Below are positions 1-7,791 of a stretch of 64,000 bases of DNA, one piece after another. The notes below the pieces were generated by a model. That model did no database searches, was not told where the DNA came from, and saw only the letters and a program-made list of their open reading frames with translations. Numbering within the stretch: the stretch's first letter is position 1; each line of letters begins with the position of its first letter. Origin of the DNA: JBBRCE01 sp038205115 (GTDB lineage: Bacteria; Planctomycetota; Planctomycetia; Pirellulales; JBBRCE01); contig JBBRCE010000019.1 in the NCBI GenBank assembly GCA_038205115.1, forward strand, positions 1 to 64,000, in the 5' to 3' direction. The position numbers and the translations under genes are program-made.

Positions 1-2
1 AA

Positions 3-116
3 GGCGCCCAAGCCATGCTGACATTACGCGCCTTCTACCTCAACGACCAATGGGATGACTTCGTCGCGCACCGGATTCAAACTGAGCAAGACGAACTGTA
101 TGGGCAAGCCGCGTAA
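3..116 (+). pseudogene. C-terminal tail of a transposase (ISKra4-like), cut by window edge
   Basis: The frame is open from the window edge and ends at TAA 114-116. The 37 residues include AMLTLRAFYLNDQWDDF and end in EQDELYGQAA. This resembles the C-terminus of ISKra4-family transposases, which end in a stretch of the type 'ML.LR....N..WD.F......QE...LY'. That match is from memory and was not searched. The gene could be complete upstream of the window. The debris to its right makes a decayed or recombined copy plausible. Confidence 0.45.
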
Positions 117-171
117 AGGCGGAATGCGAGTTGCAACCAAAGCATTTGAATCCGACACGAGGTCAACGTGA

Positions 172-438
172 GAGTTCAGCTACGGCTTCGATCTGGCTCT
201 GCGGCGCACGACCATGACCATGGCCAGCGTCGATTTTAGTTACCATCGCGATCCGGCCGGGCGGTTGACCAAGCTGATCAATCCGGACGGCCAGGCGACG
301 ACCTTCACCCGCGATGCGCTGAACCTGCTGACCAAGATCGAGCAGGCCAACGGCAGCGTGGTCAGCCAGACTTACGACGACGCCAACCGGCTGACCGCCA
401 TCGACAACCTGAACTCGATGGGCGGGGTGATCAGCAGT
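172..438 (+). pseudogene. RHS/YD-repeat protein fragment
   Basis: An in-frame stretch of RHS (YD) repeats begins just after a TGA at 169-171 and is cut at 438 by the left end of an IS66 element. Typical YD motifs are visible: YHRDPAGRLTKLINPDG, FTRDALNLLTKI and YDDANRLTAIDNL. RHS proteins are normally very large, often over 1000 residues, and form secreted toxin-containing shells. Only about 89 residues remain, with no N-terminal or toxin domain. An ATG at 214 could start a short peptide, but repeats are readable upstream of it, so it is not a natural start. This is an internal remnant of a larger gene. Confidence 0.75.
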
Positions 439-523
439 GTAAGCGCCCACCACAGCCATTCTTGACGGGTGGAGTAGATTGCCAGGGACGTTTTGATTTT
501 GTCCTTTGGCAAAGGAGCGAGCG

Positions 524-928
524 ATGGCGCGCATGGTGGATCACGAAAATGGGCGGGTTTGGCGGGAGCGGTTGCGGCGTTTTGAGACGAGTGGCCTGAC
601 GGTGACGAAGTTCTGCGACGACGAGGGGGTTTCGGTCGCCTCGTTCTATCATTGGCGGAAGCGCTTGGCGGCGAAGCAGGCGGATTCAAAGTTGAGTCCG
701 GCCTGCGTCCCGGTGAGAGCGACGCCAGCGATCAAAAAAGCTTCCGTCCCCAGCCTGCCATTCGTGCCGGTGCAAGTCAGGCCGGCAGCGGTGGCGGCAA
801 TCGAAATTCATTTGCCCAATGGAGCCCGCGTGTGCCTTCCGGGCGGCGACGCCGAACTGCTGCAGGTGGCCATCGAATCGGCAGCCCGAGCGCACGGCGT
901 AACCGTGACGGAGGCCGGATCATGTTGA
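524..928 (+). CDS. tnpA: IS66 accessory protein TnpA
   Basis: This is the small helix-turn-helix protein encoded first in IS66 elements and needed with TnpB and TnpC for transposition. The N-terminal half shows the family pattern, a WRERLRRFETSGLTVTKFC helix followed by EGVSVASFYHWRKRL. The C-terminal half carries IEIHLPNGARVCLPGG, typical of IS66 orf1. The start is ATG 524, with GGAGCGAGCG just upstream; an upstream in-frame GTG-type start is less likely. The 134-residue length is normal. The stop overlaps the tnpB start (ATGTTGA), the usual translational coupling. It appears intact but is stranded in a truncated element. Confidence 0.85.
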   Translation: MARMVDHENGRVWRERLRRFETSGLTVTKFCDDEGVSVASFYHWRKRLAAKQADSKLSPACVPVRATPAIKKASVPSLPFVPVQVRPAAVAAIEIHLPNGARVCLPGGDAELLQVAIESAARAHGVTVTEAGSC

Positions 929-1077
929 GCTTGCCGATCCAATCCCACGTCTATTTGTGCGTTACCCCGACCGATCTGCGGAAGAGCTTCGATGGGTTGT
1001 GCGGTCTGGTGCAGTCGGTCTTCGATCGCAACGTGCTCGACGGTCATCTGTTCTTGTTTCTCAATCGCCGCCGCCCC
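922..1077 (+). pseudogene. tnpB: IS66 TnpB, N-terminal fragment
   Basis: The first ~52 codons of IS66 orf2 (TnpB) start at ATG 922, overlapping the tnpA stop. The sequence TPTDLRKSFDGLCGLV and GHLFLFLNRRR matches the conserved N-terminus, normally followed by a kinase-like 'K.L.WDG.G' segment that is missing here. The frame stays open to 1338, but the residues after NRRR have no TnpB character. It has therefore been joined to foreign DNA. Full-length TnpB is about 115-120 residues. Confidence 0.85.
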
Positions 1078-1229
1078 AAGTCAAGAACTTCTGGAGAGGA
1101 GCCTTTGAACCATTCGTGGTGTTCCGCTTCGACCAATGCACCGCAAAGGCGATCCGCGAATTCGAGCATTGCAAAGAATGTTTTCTTAACTTCCGCAGTT
1201 CGCGAACCTTCGTTGGGGAATTGTAACAT
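1075..1229 (-). pseudogene. possible N-terminal fragment of an unknown gene, cut by the IS66 junction
   Basis: An ATG at 1229 on the minus strand opens a protein-like stretch (MLQFPNEGSRTAEV, FADRLCGALVEAEHHEWF) that runs into the IS66 junction and stops soon after inside antisense tnpB sequence. The composition looks like a soluble protein, but no family is recognised and the ribosome binding site is weak. It may be the start of the gene the element landed in or recombined with, or it may be chance. Confidence 0.2.
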
Positions 1230-1614
1230 GAGCGGGTTCCATGAGTTTTTATCAAGGTCACTGTCTCCATCGACACTATTTTACTGCTCAAGGTTCTTTT
1301 CAAATGTCGAAAAAGGTCCAATTCAAAGTCGGAGGTAAACTTCGAAAATGCTGTTCACTTCGCGGCATTCCAGATCGATTCTCGATGGCGGGTTTATTCC
1401 CGGTCCGAACCTAATCTTGCCGGCTCCCGATTTTTCGCACGATGCTTGTCGGAGATACTTGCCGCGATTCGTCGGGATTGCGATTCATTACCAAAGTGTC
1501 CATCATTCCAATCTACCGCGCAAGGGATAGCGCAAGAGTTCGCCCTAAAATGGCCAAAACTAGCCAACTTTCTGGAAAACCTGTAAAACATGGAATTCCA
1601 CAAACGCAATCATT
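1230..1614. other. intergenic, no recognisable content
   Basis: About 385 bases between the junction debris and the broken hydrolase gene. Short open frames occur on both strands, but none has protein-like composition or a recognisable motif. It is visibly less GC-rich than the genes to the right, consistent with decayed or foreign DNA. Confidence 0.4.
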
Positions 1615-2277
1615 TCAACGAGTTGCAGCAATGGCCCGAGTTGGCATCGTCGGTATTGGTTTCATGGAGTTAATTCGCATATCGCTGCCGCCGTAAAAGC
1701 CGAGCACGGGACAAGCGATCTTTTCGATCCCGCTTTTTGGCGGCACGCCGTAGCAAACCATGGCCAGTTTCAGGTCCGCGCGTTGGGTTGCAAAGCTGAA
1801 CGATTGGCCGCCGCCCCAGCAAAAGCCTATCACCGCCAGCTTACCGTTGGCCGCAGGCAGTTTCACCACATAGTCCGCCACGGCCTGCAGGTCTTTGCTG
1901 ACTTGTTCTGGCGGCAGCTTACCAATGGACTTGGTGGCGTCGTCCGTCGATTTGAACGAGTCGGTATTGCCGCCTTTTTCGCCGGTGCCAGAGAGCAGGT
2001 CGGGCGCAATGGCAATATAACCGGCTTCCGCGAGTTGATCGGCCACGTCGCGGACCCAATCGGTCAATCCTTTATTTTCGTGAATGACCAGTACGGCAGT
2101 GGCTTTGTCTTTGACTTCGGGATAGACCACAAAGCAGGCCACTTTGCGATCGCCCTGTTTGACGTCTGCCCACTCATGATGCCGGGGGGACTTTTCCAAT
2201 TTGGCCTTGGCGAAATCTTGCGCCACCGCCGAACCGGCCACCAATCCGATGAACGCCGCCAACAGGTACCGTTGCAT
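1615..2277 (-). pseudogene. secreted dienelactone hydrolase family protein, C-terminally truncated
   Basis: This alpha/beta hydrolase of the dienelactone hydrolase family would be exported by a signal peptide (residues 1-20, ending SAVAQ). The start ATG 2277 has GAGG about 9 bases upstream. The nucleophile motif GFCWGG (Cys153) and the acid residue in GFYGGSD (Asp199) are present. The family normally continues for about 50 residues to a 'GHGF' segment carrying the catalytic His. Here the sequence loses family character after MRIN (about residue 203) and ends in unrelated residues at 220. The triad is therefore incomplete and the product is probably inactive. The truncation faces the IS66/RHS debris, which suggests a deletion or rearrangement removed the 3' end. 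Confidence 0.8.
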
Positions 2278-2502
2278 GATCTGCCTCGAAGTGTGAACCA
2301 CGTGTACGAGAAAGCCAACTCGCCGCGCGCCAGCCGAAATGATCGCCAACGAGCGAGTCGCCCATCGAGCGACATCGTTAACGCGCGGCGCGTTGATTTT
2401 ACGCCTGACAAGCACCCCAAGACAAGCGGCCGACGCAAAGGCGCGGCCGGCAAGCGGGAATAAGGCCATTATGCGACAGAAGGCCGCGGGAGCGCCGGCC
2501 GA

Positions 2503-3387
2503 TTAGTTGCCGCCGGCTTTGACTTCGCGATTCACCAAATCCAGATCGCGGAAATCGGCCTCGCGCGGCGTTGGATGATCGCGAAAAAAAGTCTGCAGCC
2601 GGGCGAGCTTTTCGGCCGCTTTCGACTCCGACCCGGCCTCGCGATCCGGAGCGCTCTCCCACAGCACCGTCGCGCCCGATTCATGCCGCAGGCGAAAACC
2701 GAGGGGTCGCGGATTTTCTGGCGATTTTGGCAGCGGACAATTCAACTTTTGAAAATGCCAGGCTTCCCAGTTGCTCGCCAGCAGGCCGGTAATACGCCCG
2801 GCATCGACCACCAGCGGATCGCCCCAGGCGGTGCCGACCAGACCGCGCGGTTGGCTCTCAACTCCGGCAACACGCGGGTAGTGACTAGCATCGGCCGGCG
2901 AAAAATCATCGCTGGGCAGTAGTACGCCACTGCCATCAATGGGCAGCAGTCCGCCGGCGACTTCGACCATTGCCGCCGGTTTACGATAAACCAGATCGAC
3001 CGAAATCGCCGCAGGGTAACGCTTGCGAACCTGCAGCACACGCTCGATCCACGGATGCAAACTAAACGCCTGATGAACGCGTTGCGACAGTCCTTCGTCC
3101 AACAGCGAGCAGTTGGCCAGATCGGCATCGCGGAACACGCTGGTTTTGACGTCGCTCCGAATCCAGGGCGGTTGCGGCGTGGATTCTAGGTTGTCAATTT
3201 CCAGGCGGTACGAGGAATCGGCCAGCACATGGGCGCGAACATTCTGCCAGACGAAGCCAGCGGCAACGCCAAACGCGGTCACCAGAGACAAAAACGTGAG
3301 CGCCACGCGATACTCGGCCAGAAACGCGCGCCACGGCAGCGGAGTCGGGGCGACCGCGACGGCCTGTTTTTTCTTTACGGTGCTCAT
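2503..3387 (-). CDS. FtsQ/DivIB-like membrane protein
   Basis: This 294-residue protein has a short basic cytoplasmic tail, one membrane segment (about residues 27-47) and an extracytoplasmic part. The extracytoplasmic part carries an FtsQ-like pattern: HPWIERVLQVRKRYPAAISV, then RKPAAMVEV, LLPIDGSGVLLP and YPRVAG. In FtsQ/DivIB the corresponding POTRA and beta domains link the divisome to FtsB/FtsL. The similarity is by eye and the C-terminal third is unfamiliar. Start ATG 3387 was chosen because the preceding in-frame residues are not protein-like. It stands alone, with no mur/fts neighbours in view. Planctomycetes generally lack ftsZ, so the role may differ from classical septation. Confidence 0.6.
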   Translation of the reverse strand: MSTVKKKQAVAVAPTPLPWRAFLAEYRVALTFLSLVTAFGVAAGFVWQNVRAHVLADSSYRLEIDNLESTPQPPWIRSDVKTSVFRDADLANCSLLDEGLSQRVHQAFSLHPWIERVLQVRKRYPAAISVDLVYRKPAAMVEVAGGLLPIDGSGVLLPSDDFSPADASHYPRVAGVESQPRGLVGTAWGDPLVVDAGRITGLLASNWEAWHFQKLNCPLPKSPENPRPLGFRLRHESGATVLWESAPDREAGSESKAAEKLARLQTFFRDHPTPREADFRDLDLVNREVKAGGN

Positions 3388-3560
3388 AGCAGAAAAGCCA
3401 GCAGAATCCGGCAACCTTACAGACCTTCGACCAGCCGGCACGCAAGGTTTGTTATCGGCAGGCCGTTTGGCAAACTCCCTTGCCGCAGTACAATCGCGGG
3501 TGCAAGCTACCCTGGCGGCAGCAGATCACTCTCATATTCGGTACGACCGCACCAATCGAC

Positions 3561-3947
3561 ATGGCCAAACGCCGCTCCGGCTCCAAAAAAAAACTCAAGG
3601 CAATTCCTGAGCCGGAAGTGCCAATCACGCGTTCCACCGGAGAAACGCCGGCCGCCGATGCGCTGACGGTTTGCTGGATGTTGGCCGCGCTGATCACGCT
3701 GTTGGCGTCGCTGGCGGTGGTGTTGTTCGAACTGTTCGTCATGCATGGCGAGCAACAAGCAACGCCGGGCGCGCAGGTCTTTCAGGGCGTGCTCGCGTTC
3801 TCATCCATCACCACGGGGTTGATTGGCCTGCTGTTCACGCTGCTGGTTTACCGCGTCCGCCGCCAAGCGCCGCCGCGGAATGTCACGATTGTGGTCGTGG
3901 TGATATGCGCATTGCCGCTGCTAGTTAGCGTGCTGCGCGCGATGTAG
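3561..3947 (+). CDS. small membrane protein of unknown function
   Basis: A 128-residue protein with a lysine-rich N-terminus (MAKRRSGSKKKLK) followed by about three hydrophobic segments (residues ~38-63, ~80-100 and ~108-125). No family is recognised. Start ATG 3561 is chosen because the residues upstream look random. It diverges from the FtsQ-like gene and converges with the rhodanese gene 12 bases downstream. The basic tail followed by membrane helices suggests an inner-membrane protein with a cytoplasmic N-terminus. Confidence 0.55.
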   Translation: MAKRRSGSKKKLKAIPEPEVPITRSTGETPAADALTVCWMLAALITLLASLAVVLFELFVMHGEQQATPGAQVFQGVLAFSSITTGLIGLLFTLLVYRVRRQAPPRNVTIVVVVICALPLLVSVLRAM

Positions 3948-3959
3948 CCAGATTGCGAA

Positions 3960-4427
3960 TTATTTTTTCGGCGTCAGCGGCTTTTCGACGCCGGAGGTTG
4001 GAAAGCCGGCCGCGGCCAAGTCTTTGAAGCCGGGTTTGAGCGGGCGAACTTCATAGCCCAGCGCGCCGAGAATCTTCGCCGCTTCGACCGAACGAACTCC
4101 CGAAGCGCAATACGTGTAGACGATCGTTTTTTTGGGCAGCATTTGCGACATCGCTTCGCCGAGGCCCTTCATTGCTTCGTCGTTGACTTCTTTTTGTTTG
4201 TCGGCCACGGCAGCAGTCAGCATGCTCAGCGGAACATGCACCGAGCCGGTGATAAAGCCCTGCTTCCATTCGGACTCTTCCCGCACATCAACCAGTACAG
4301 CTTTCTTTTTGTTGAGATTGTCACCGACGGTTGAAAGCGAATCGGCAGTGTTCGCCGGTTCAGCGGCGCATGCCGCGTGGATAATCAGCGTTAACAAAAC
4401 CGCTAACACGCAGATGATTTTCTTCAT
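3960..4427 (-). CDS. exported rhodanese-like protein
   Basis: A 155-residue protein with a signal peptide (MKKIICVLAVLLTLIIHAA) and a single rhodanese domain. The domain shows VDVREESEW near residues 46-54, the HVPLSML segment and the active-site loop Cys107-A-S-G-V-R112 in YTYCASGVRS. The catalytic Cys is present, so persulfide transfer is possible. The loop is the six-residue type used by sulfurtransferases. Start ATG 4427 has GGAG upstream. It lies just downstream of asnS on the same strand (29-base gap) and may be co-transcribed. The natural sulfur substrate cannot be read from the sequence. Confidence 0.8.
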   Translation of the reverse strand: MKKIICVLAVLLTLIIHAACAAEPANTADSLSTVGDNLNKKKAVLVDVREESEWKQGFITGSVHVPLSMLTAAVADKQKEVNDEAMKGLGEAMSQMLPKKTIVYTYCASGVRSVEAAKILGALGYEVRPLKPGFKDLAAAGFPTSGVEKPLTPKK

Positions 4428-4456
4428 GGATGACACTCCATTGTAAAATGACTGAA

Positions 4457-5860
4457 TTAGAAATCCGCACTCCCGGGCGTGCGCGGAAAAGGAATGACGT
4501 CGCGAATGTTGGCCATGCCGGTCAGAAACAACAGCACGCGTTCCAGCCCTAGGCCAAAGCCAGAGTGCGGTACGGTGCCAAAACGTCGCAGGTCGAGATA
4601 CCACCAATAATCTTCGGCGTTGAGATGCTGCTCGGCCATGCGAAGTTGCAACACGTCGAGCCGCTCTTCGCGCTGGCTGCCGCCAATGATCTCGCCCACC
4701 TTGGGCGCGAGAATATCCATGGCGCGCACCGTTTTGCCATCGTCGTTCACTCGCATGTAAAACGGTTTAATGGTTCGCGGATAGTCGTAAAGAATAACCG
4801 GGCGCTGGAATTCTTGCTCGGTCAAAAAACGCTCGTGCTCTGCTTGCAGGTCGTTACCCCAGGCAACCGGGTACTCGAACGTCTGCCCGGATTTTTCCAG
4901 CAGCGTCACGGCTTCGGTATAAGGCAATCGTACGAATTCGCTGTTGAGCATGCTCTCGGCGGTGGCCAGCACGGTTTTGTCGATGCGATCGTTGAAAAAC
5001 TGCATGTCGTCGCCGCATTGGGCCAGCACATCACCGACGATGCGTTTCAAGAACGCTTCCGCCAATTGCATGTTGTCGGTGAGTTCGAAGAATGCCATTT
5101 CTGGCTCGACCATCCAGAACTCGGCCAGATGGCGCGAGGTGTTGGAATTTTCCGCGCGAAACGTGGGACCAAACGTATAGACCTTGCCCAGCGCTGAAGC
5201 GAAAATTTCGCCATTGAGCTGCCCACTCACGGTCAGGTATGCGGGCTTGTGAAAAAAATCGCTCGCAAAATCGACGTTCGGACCTTGCTTGGGCACCTTG
5301 CTCAAATCCAGCGTGGTGACCTTGAACATTGCGCCGGCGCCTTCGCAATCGCTGGCCGTGATGATCGGCGAATGCAAATACAGAAAGCCTTGCTCTTGGA
5401 AAAAATTGTGGATCGACCGCGAGACACAATTTCGCACGCGGGCGACGGCGCCAAACGTGTTGGTCCGCGGACGCAGATGCGCCAACGTGCGCAGGAATTC
5501 AAACGAATGATTCTTCTTTTGAAGTTGATACGTTTCCGGGTCGGCCCAACCGTGAACCGTGACGCTGGCGGCCTGCATCTCGGTCGACTGACCTTTGGCG
5601 GGCGAAGCTTTGATTTCGCCGTCGATCGTCACGCTGCAACCGGCCGAAAGATGTTTGATTTCCGCTTCGTAATTGGCCAGCGCGGCGTCGGCCACAATTT
5701 GCAAATTGGCCTGCGATGAACCGTCGTTGAGTTCCAAAAAGCTGAAGCCGCCTTTGCTGTCGCGGCGGGTGCGAATCCAACCTTGCAGTCGTGCCTGACG
5801 TCCAACACTCTCCGCCAAGCGCGCCTGGCGAACAGAAAGTTTTTCGAATCCGGAAGTCAT
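4457..5860 (-). CDS. asnS: asparaginyl-tRNA synthetase
   Basis: This 467-residue class IIb synthetase charges tRNA-Asn with asparagine in the cytoplasm. An N-terminal OB-fold anticodon-binding domain (about 15-115) contains GWIRTRRDSKGGFSFLELNDGS. The catalytic core follows, with motif 2 FRAENSNTSRHLAEFWM and motif 3 GFGLGLERVLLFLTG near the C-terminus. The ending RDVIPFPRTPGSADF is typical of AsnS rather than AspS, which ends in 'AFPK'. The length is normal. The start codon is ATG 5860. If a GatCAB route also exists in this genome it would be redundant, but none is visible here. Confidence 0.96.
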   Translation of the reverse strand: MTSGFEKLSVRQARLAESVGRQARLQGWIRTRRDSKGGFSFLELNDGSSQANLQIVADAALANYEAEIKHLSAGCSVTIDGEIKASPAKGQSTEMQAASVTVHGWADPETYQLQKKNHSFEFLRTLAHLRPRTNTFGAVARVRNCVSRSIHNFFQEQGFLYLHSPIITASDCEGAGAMFKVTTLDLSKVPKQGPNVDFASDFFHKPAYLTVSGQLNGEIFASALGKVYTFGPTFRAENSNTSRHLAEFWMVEPEMAFFELTDNMQLAEAFLKRIVGDVLAQCGDDMQFFNDRIDKTVLATAESMLNSEFVRLPYTEAVTLLEKSGQTFEYPVAWGNDLQAEHERFLTEQEFQRPVILYDYPRTIKPFYMRVNDDGKTVRAMDILAPKVGEIIGGSQREERLDVLQLRMAEQHLNAEDYWWYLDLRRFGTVPHSGFGLGLERVLLFLTGMANIRDVIPFPRTPGSADF

Positions 5861-6095
5861 GCGCTGCTGGTCCTGATTATGGCCGATGGATCGTTATCGG
5901 AAATCTTACGACAGCAGCCCCCACGCTGGCCAGAGCGAAAACGGGCTGCGTATTGTTCGCCGTGCCAGCATCGACGTGACGAAATTCAGAATTGTGGCTT
6001 TTTGCCAGCGAATACTGTTGAACCGAGGCTCGCAACTCGATATGCTGCCAGATGAACCGCGGGGAGCGGTTCAGTTCACAGGCTTAAGATGGATC

Positions 6096-6102
6096 TGAGG
6101 AG
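6096..6102 (+). promoter_or_regulatory. Shine-Dalgarno site that sets the start of the SpsF-like gene
   Basis: TGAGGAG lies 7 bases before ATG 6110. An upstream in-frame ATG at 6089 has no such site, and the protein's beta-strand 'LGIVHARTG' begins right after Met 6110. Confidence 0.65.
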
Positions 6103-6109
6103 TCTTGCG

Positions 6110-6820
6110 ATGCTTGGCACATTAGGAATTGTGCATGCTCGGACCGGCACGCAACAGTCGCGCCGCAATGCCGAGCGTACGCTGGGCGGAAAGTCCGTGC
6201 TGGAATGGGTTGTGCGCCGCGCGACCGAATGTCAGCAGTTGAACAACGTGATCGTGCTGGCGGCCGATGGTCCGCAAGGCGATTCGCTGGCCGATCTGGT
6301 GCCGCCAGACATCACAGTCTTTCGCGCCAAACGCAAAGACCCGTTAGGTCGGTTCGCCGAATTGCTCGATGCCTATCCCGCCAAAGCGGCCGTGCGAATT
6401 GGCTTGGAGACACCACTGGTGGATCCCGTGCTGATCGACCGGCTCGTCAGCACCGCCGCGCAACACGACACGAATCAGTACATTGGTTATCGCACCAGCG
6501 ATGGTCGCCCGGCAGTGTTATCGCGAGTTGGTGCGTTAGCCGAATGGTTTAGCGCTGACGCTTTGCGAACCGCGGATCGTCAGGCCAAGTCGTTGGCCGA
6601 TCGCGACGAAGCCACGCGGTTTTTATATTCGCACCCGGAACTGTTCAACCTGCGTTTGATTTCGCTTCCGGCCGAACTCGAGTCCGAACACTTGCTGTTG
6701 ACGATGGACTATGAGAAGCACTGGGAGCACGTGCAGGCCGTGTTCGAAACACTGGGGCCGGATCAATTCGATTGGCATCGTGTGGCCAATATGCTCGAAG
6801 CCAGCCTCGCCGGCGATTGA
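6110..6820 (+). CDS. SpsF-like cytidylyltransferase / NTP transferase
   Basis: A 236-residue nucleotidyltransferase fold protein. The start LGTLGIVHARTG, followed by RTLGGKSVLEWVVRRATEC, follows the SpsF/KdsB pattern ('I.QARMGS.RLPGK.L..L.GKP.LE.V..R'), and ITVFRAKRKDPLGRF fits the sugar-binding loop. SpsF-type enzymes transfer CMP or another nucleotide to acidic or amino sugars for polysaccharides. The usual 'GS-RLPGK' loop is replaced by TGTQQSRRNAERTL, so activity is not certain. No glycan cluster surrounds it. The start is decided by the Shine-Dalgarno at 6096. Confidence 0.7.
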   Translation: MLGTLGIVHARTGTQQSRRNAERTLGGKSVLEWVVRRATECQQLNNVIVLAADGPQGDSLADLVPPDITVFRAKRKDPLGRFAELLDAYPAKAAVRIGLETPLVDPVLIDRLVSTAAQHDTNQYIGYRTSDGRPAVLSRVGALAEWFSADALRTADRQAKSLADRDEATRFLYSHPELFNLRLISLPAELESEHLLLTMDYEKHWEHVQAVFETLGPDQFDWHRVANMLEASLAGD

Positions 6821-6897
6821 GATTCGCAGCAAGCCATGCGGAATCTTTGCAACGCACTTCCGCGCGATCGCCCGTTGCCCACCGATCACTTCGGATG

Positions 6898-7362
6898 TTA
6901 ACTCGCCAGTTCAAAGATCGCTTCCACTTCCACGGCCATCCCGCCCGGCAGCGCACTGGCACCCACGGCGCTGCGTGCGGCCACGCCGAGATCGGCGCCA
7001 AATACGTCGGCCATCAGTTCGCTAAAGCCGTTGATGACACCCGGCTGCTGGACAAACTCCGGCGTGCATTGCACCAGCCCCAGCGTTTTGACGAGTCGGG
7101 CGATGCGATCCAAACTGCCGAGTTCTTTGCGCAGCGTGGCCAACATGGCCAGCCCCACTTGCCGCGCGGCCGCTTTGCCGGCGTCGAGATCGAGATCCTG
7201 CCCAACGCGCCCCAAGATCAGCTTGCCGTCGGACTTCAGCGGACCATGCCCCGAGACGTAAGCCAAATTGCCGACGATCACCACTGGCTTGTAAACGCCT
7301 GCCGGCTTGGGCACCGGCGGCAATTCCAACTTCAACTCTTGAATTCGGCTTTCAACACTCAT
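6898..7362 (-). CDS. RidA/YjgF family protein
   Basis: A 154-residue member of the RidA superfamily, long subgroup of the type often called 'YjgF-like, endoribonuclease L-PSP'. The motif pattern is AYVSGHGPL near residue 34, then LKTLGLVQCTPEFVQQPGVI and, near the end, AVGASALPGGMAVEVEAIFE. RidA deaminates reactive enamine intermediates from PLP enzymes and depends on an Arg in 'R.....LP....VEI'. Here the segment AARSAVGASALPGGMAVEVEA retains an Arg (AARSAVG) at the expected place. Start ATG 7362 follows a random-looking extension. It stands alone and converges with the SpsF-like gene. Confidence 0.85.
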   Translation of the reverse strand: MSVESRIQELKLELPPVPKPAGVYKPVVIVGNLAYVSGHGPLKSDGKLILGRVGQDLDLDAGKAAARQVGLAMLATLRKELGSLDRIARLVKTLGLVQCTPEFVQQPGVINGFSELMADVFGADLGVAARSAVGASALPGGMAVEVEAIFELAS

Positions 7363-7791
7363 CGCGGGCACCTCAGGGATCAATCGGTTTTGCGTTTTTG
7401 CAGAGTCGGCTGACGAACGAGTCATAATTGCTCGTTTGCGCCTGCGCCCGCCAGCATATCTGCCGCCATCGCGTTTGACCAGCCGCCTCGGATTTGCACG
7501 ATTTTTCGACTTTTGTGGCGAAATACCCGACCTGCTGGGAAAATCTGACGTAGATTTTCGATGGCACTCGGCTGTACCGAATTCTCCGGTACCGAACTGT
7601 CGATGGTCTGGGCCGTCGAGTATTCACTCGCAGCGGACCGGGCGAACGCGTGGAAAAGGTTGTAGATTTCCGCGGTTCGCGCACGAAGATTTCCATTCGG
7701 TGCTGCCGAATTTCACGTCTGCTGATGCTCTTAAACTCAAAGCCAACGCTCCCGCGGCGCACATTGCGCCGCGGGTTGCCGGGGACGCTGC
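7363..7791. other. intergenic, with one strong hairpin
   Basis: About 430 bases between divergently transcribed ridA-like and EAL genes. No protein-like frame is evident. The only structure seen is the hairpin at 7751-7775 next to the EAL start. Promoters for both directions must lie here, but none is convincing by eye. Confidence 0.5.
7751..7775 (+). repeat. perfect 11-bp-stem hairpin before the EAL gene
   Basis: Arm CCCGCGGCGCA (7751-7761), loop CAT, arm TGCGCCGCGGG (7765-7775), all pairs perfect. It ends 16 bases before the EAL start codon. There is no T-run, so it is not a standard terminator. It could be a dimeric-protein site or an mRNA structure limiting translation. Confidence 0.7.

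Larger units (their letters stand above)
439..1077 (+). mobile_element. IS66-family element, left end only (truncated)
   Basis: The left end begins at 439 with GTAAGCG, the usual terminal sequence of IS66 elements, directly at the break in the RHS fragment. It contains a complete tnpA and the first ~52 codons of tnpB. Homology stops at about 1077 after FLFLNRRR. The rest of tnpB, the large tnpC transposase and the right inverted repeat are absent. The element cannot move on its own. The exact right boundary is uncertain by a few bases. Confidence 0.8.

Noticed and set aside
922..1338. Open frame extending tnpB to 1338 as a possible fusion protein
   Set aside because: TnpB similarity ends at about 1077; the rest is Ser/Arg-rich read-through of unrelated DNA.
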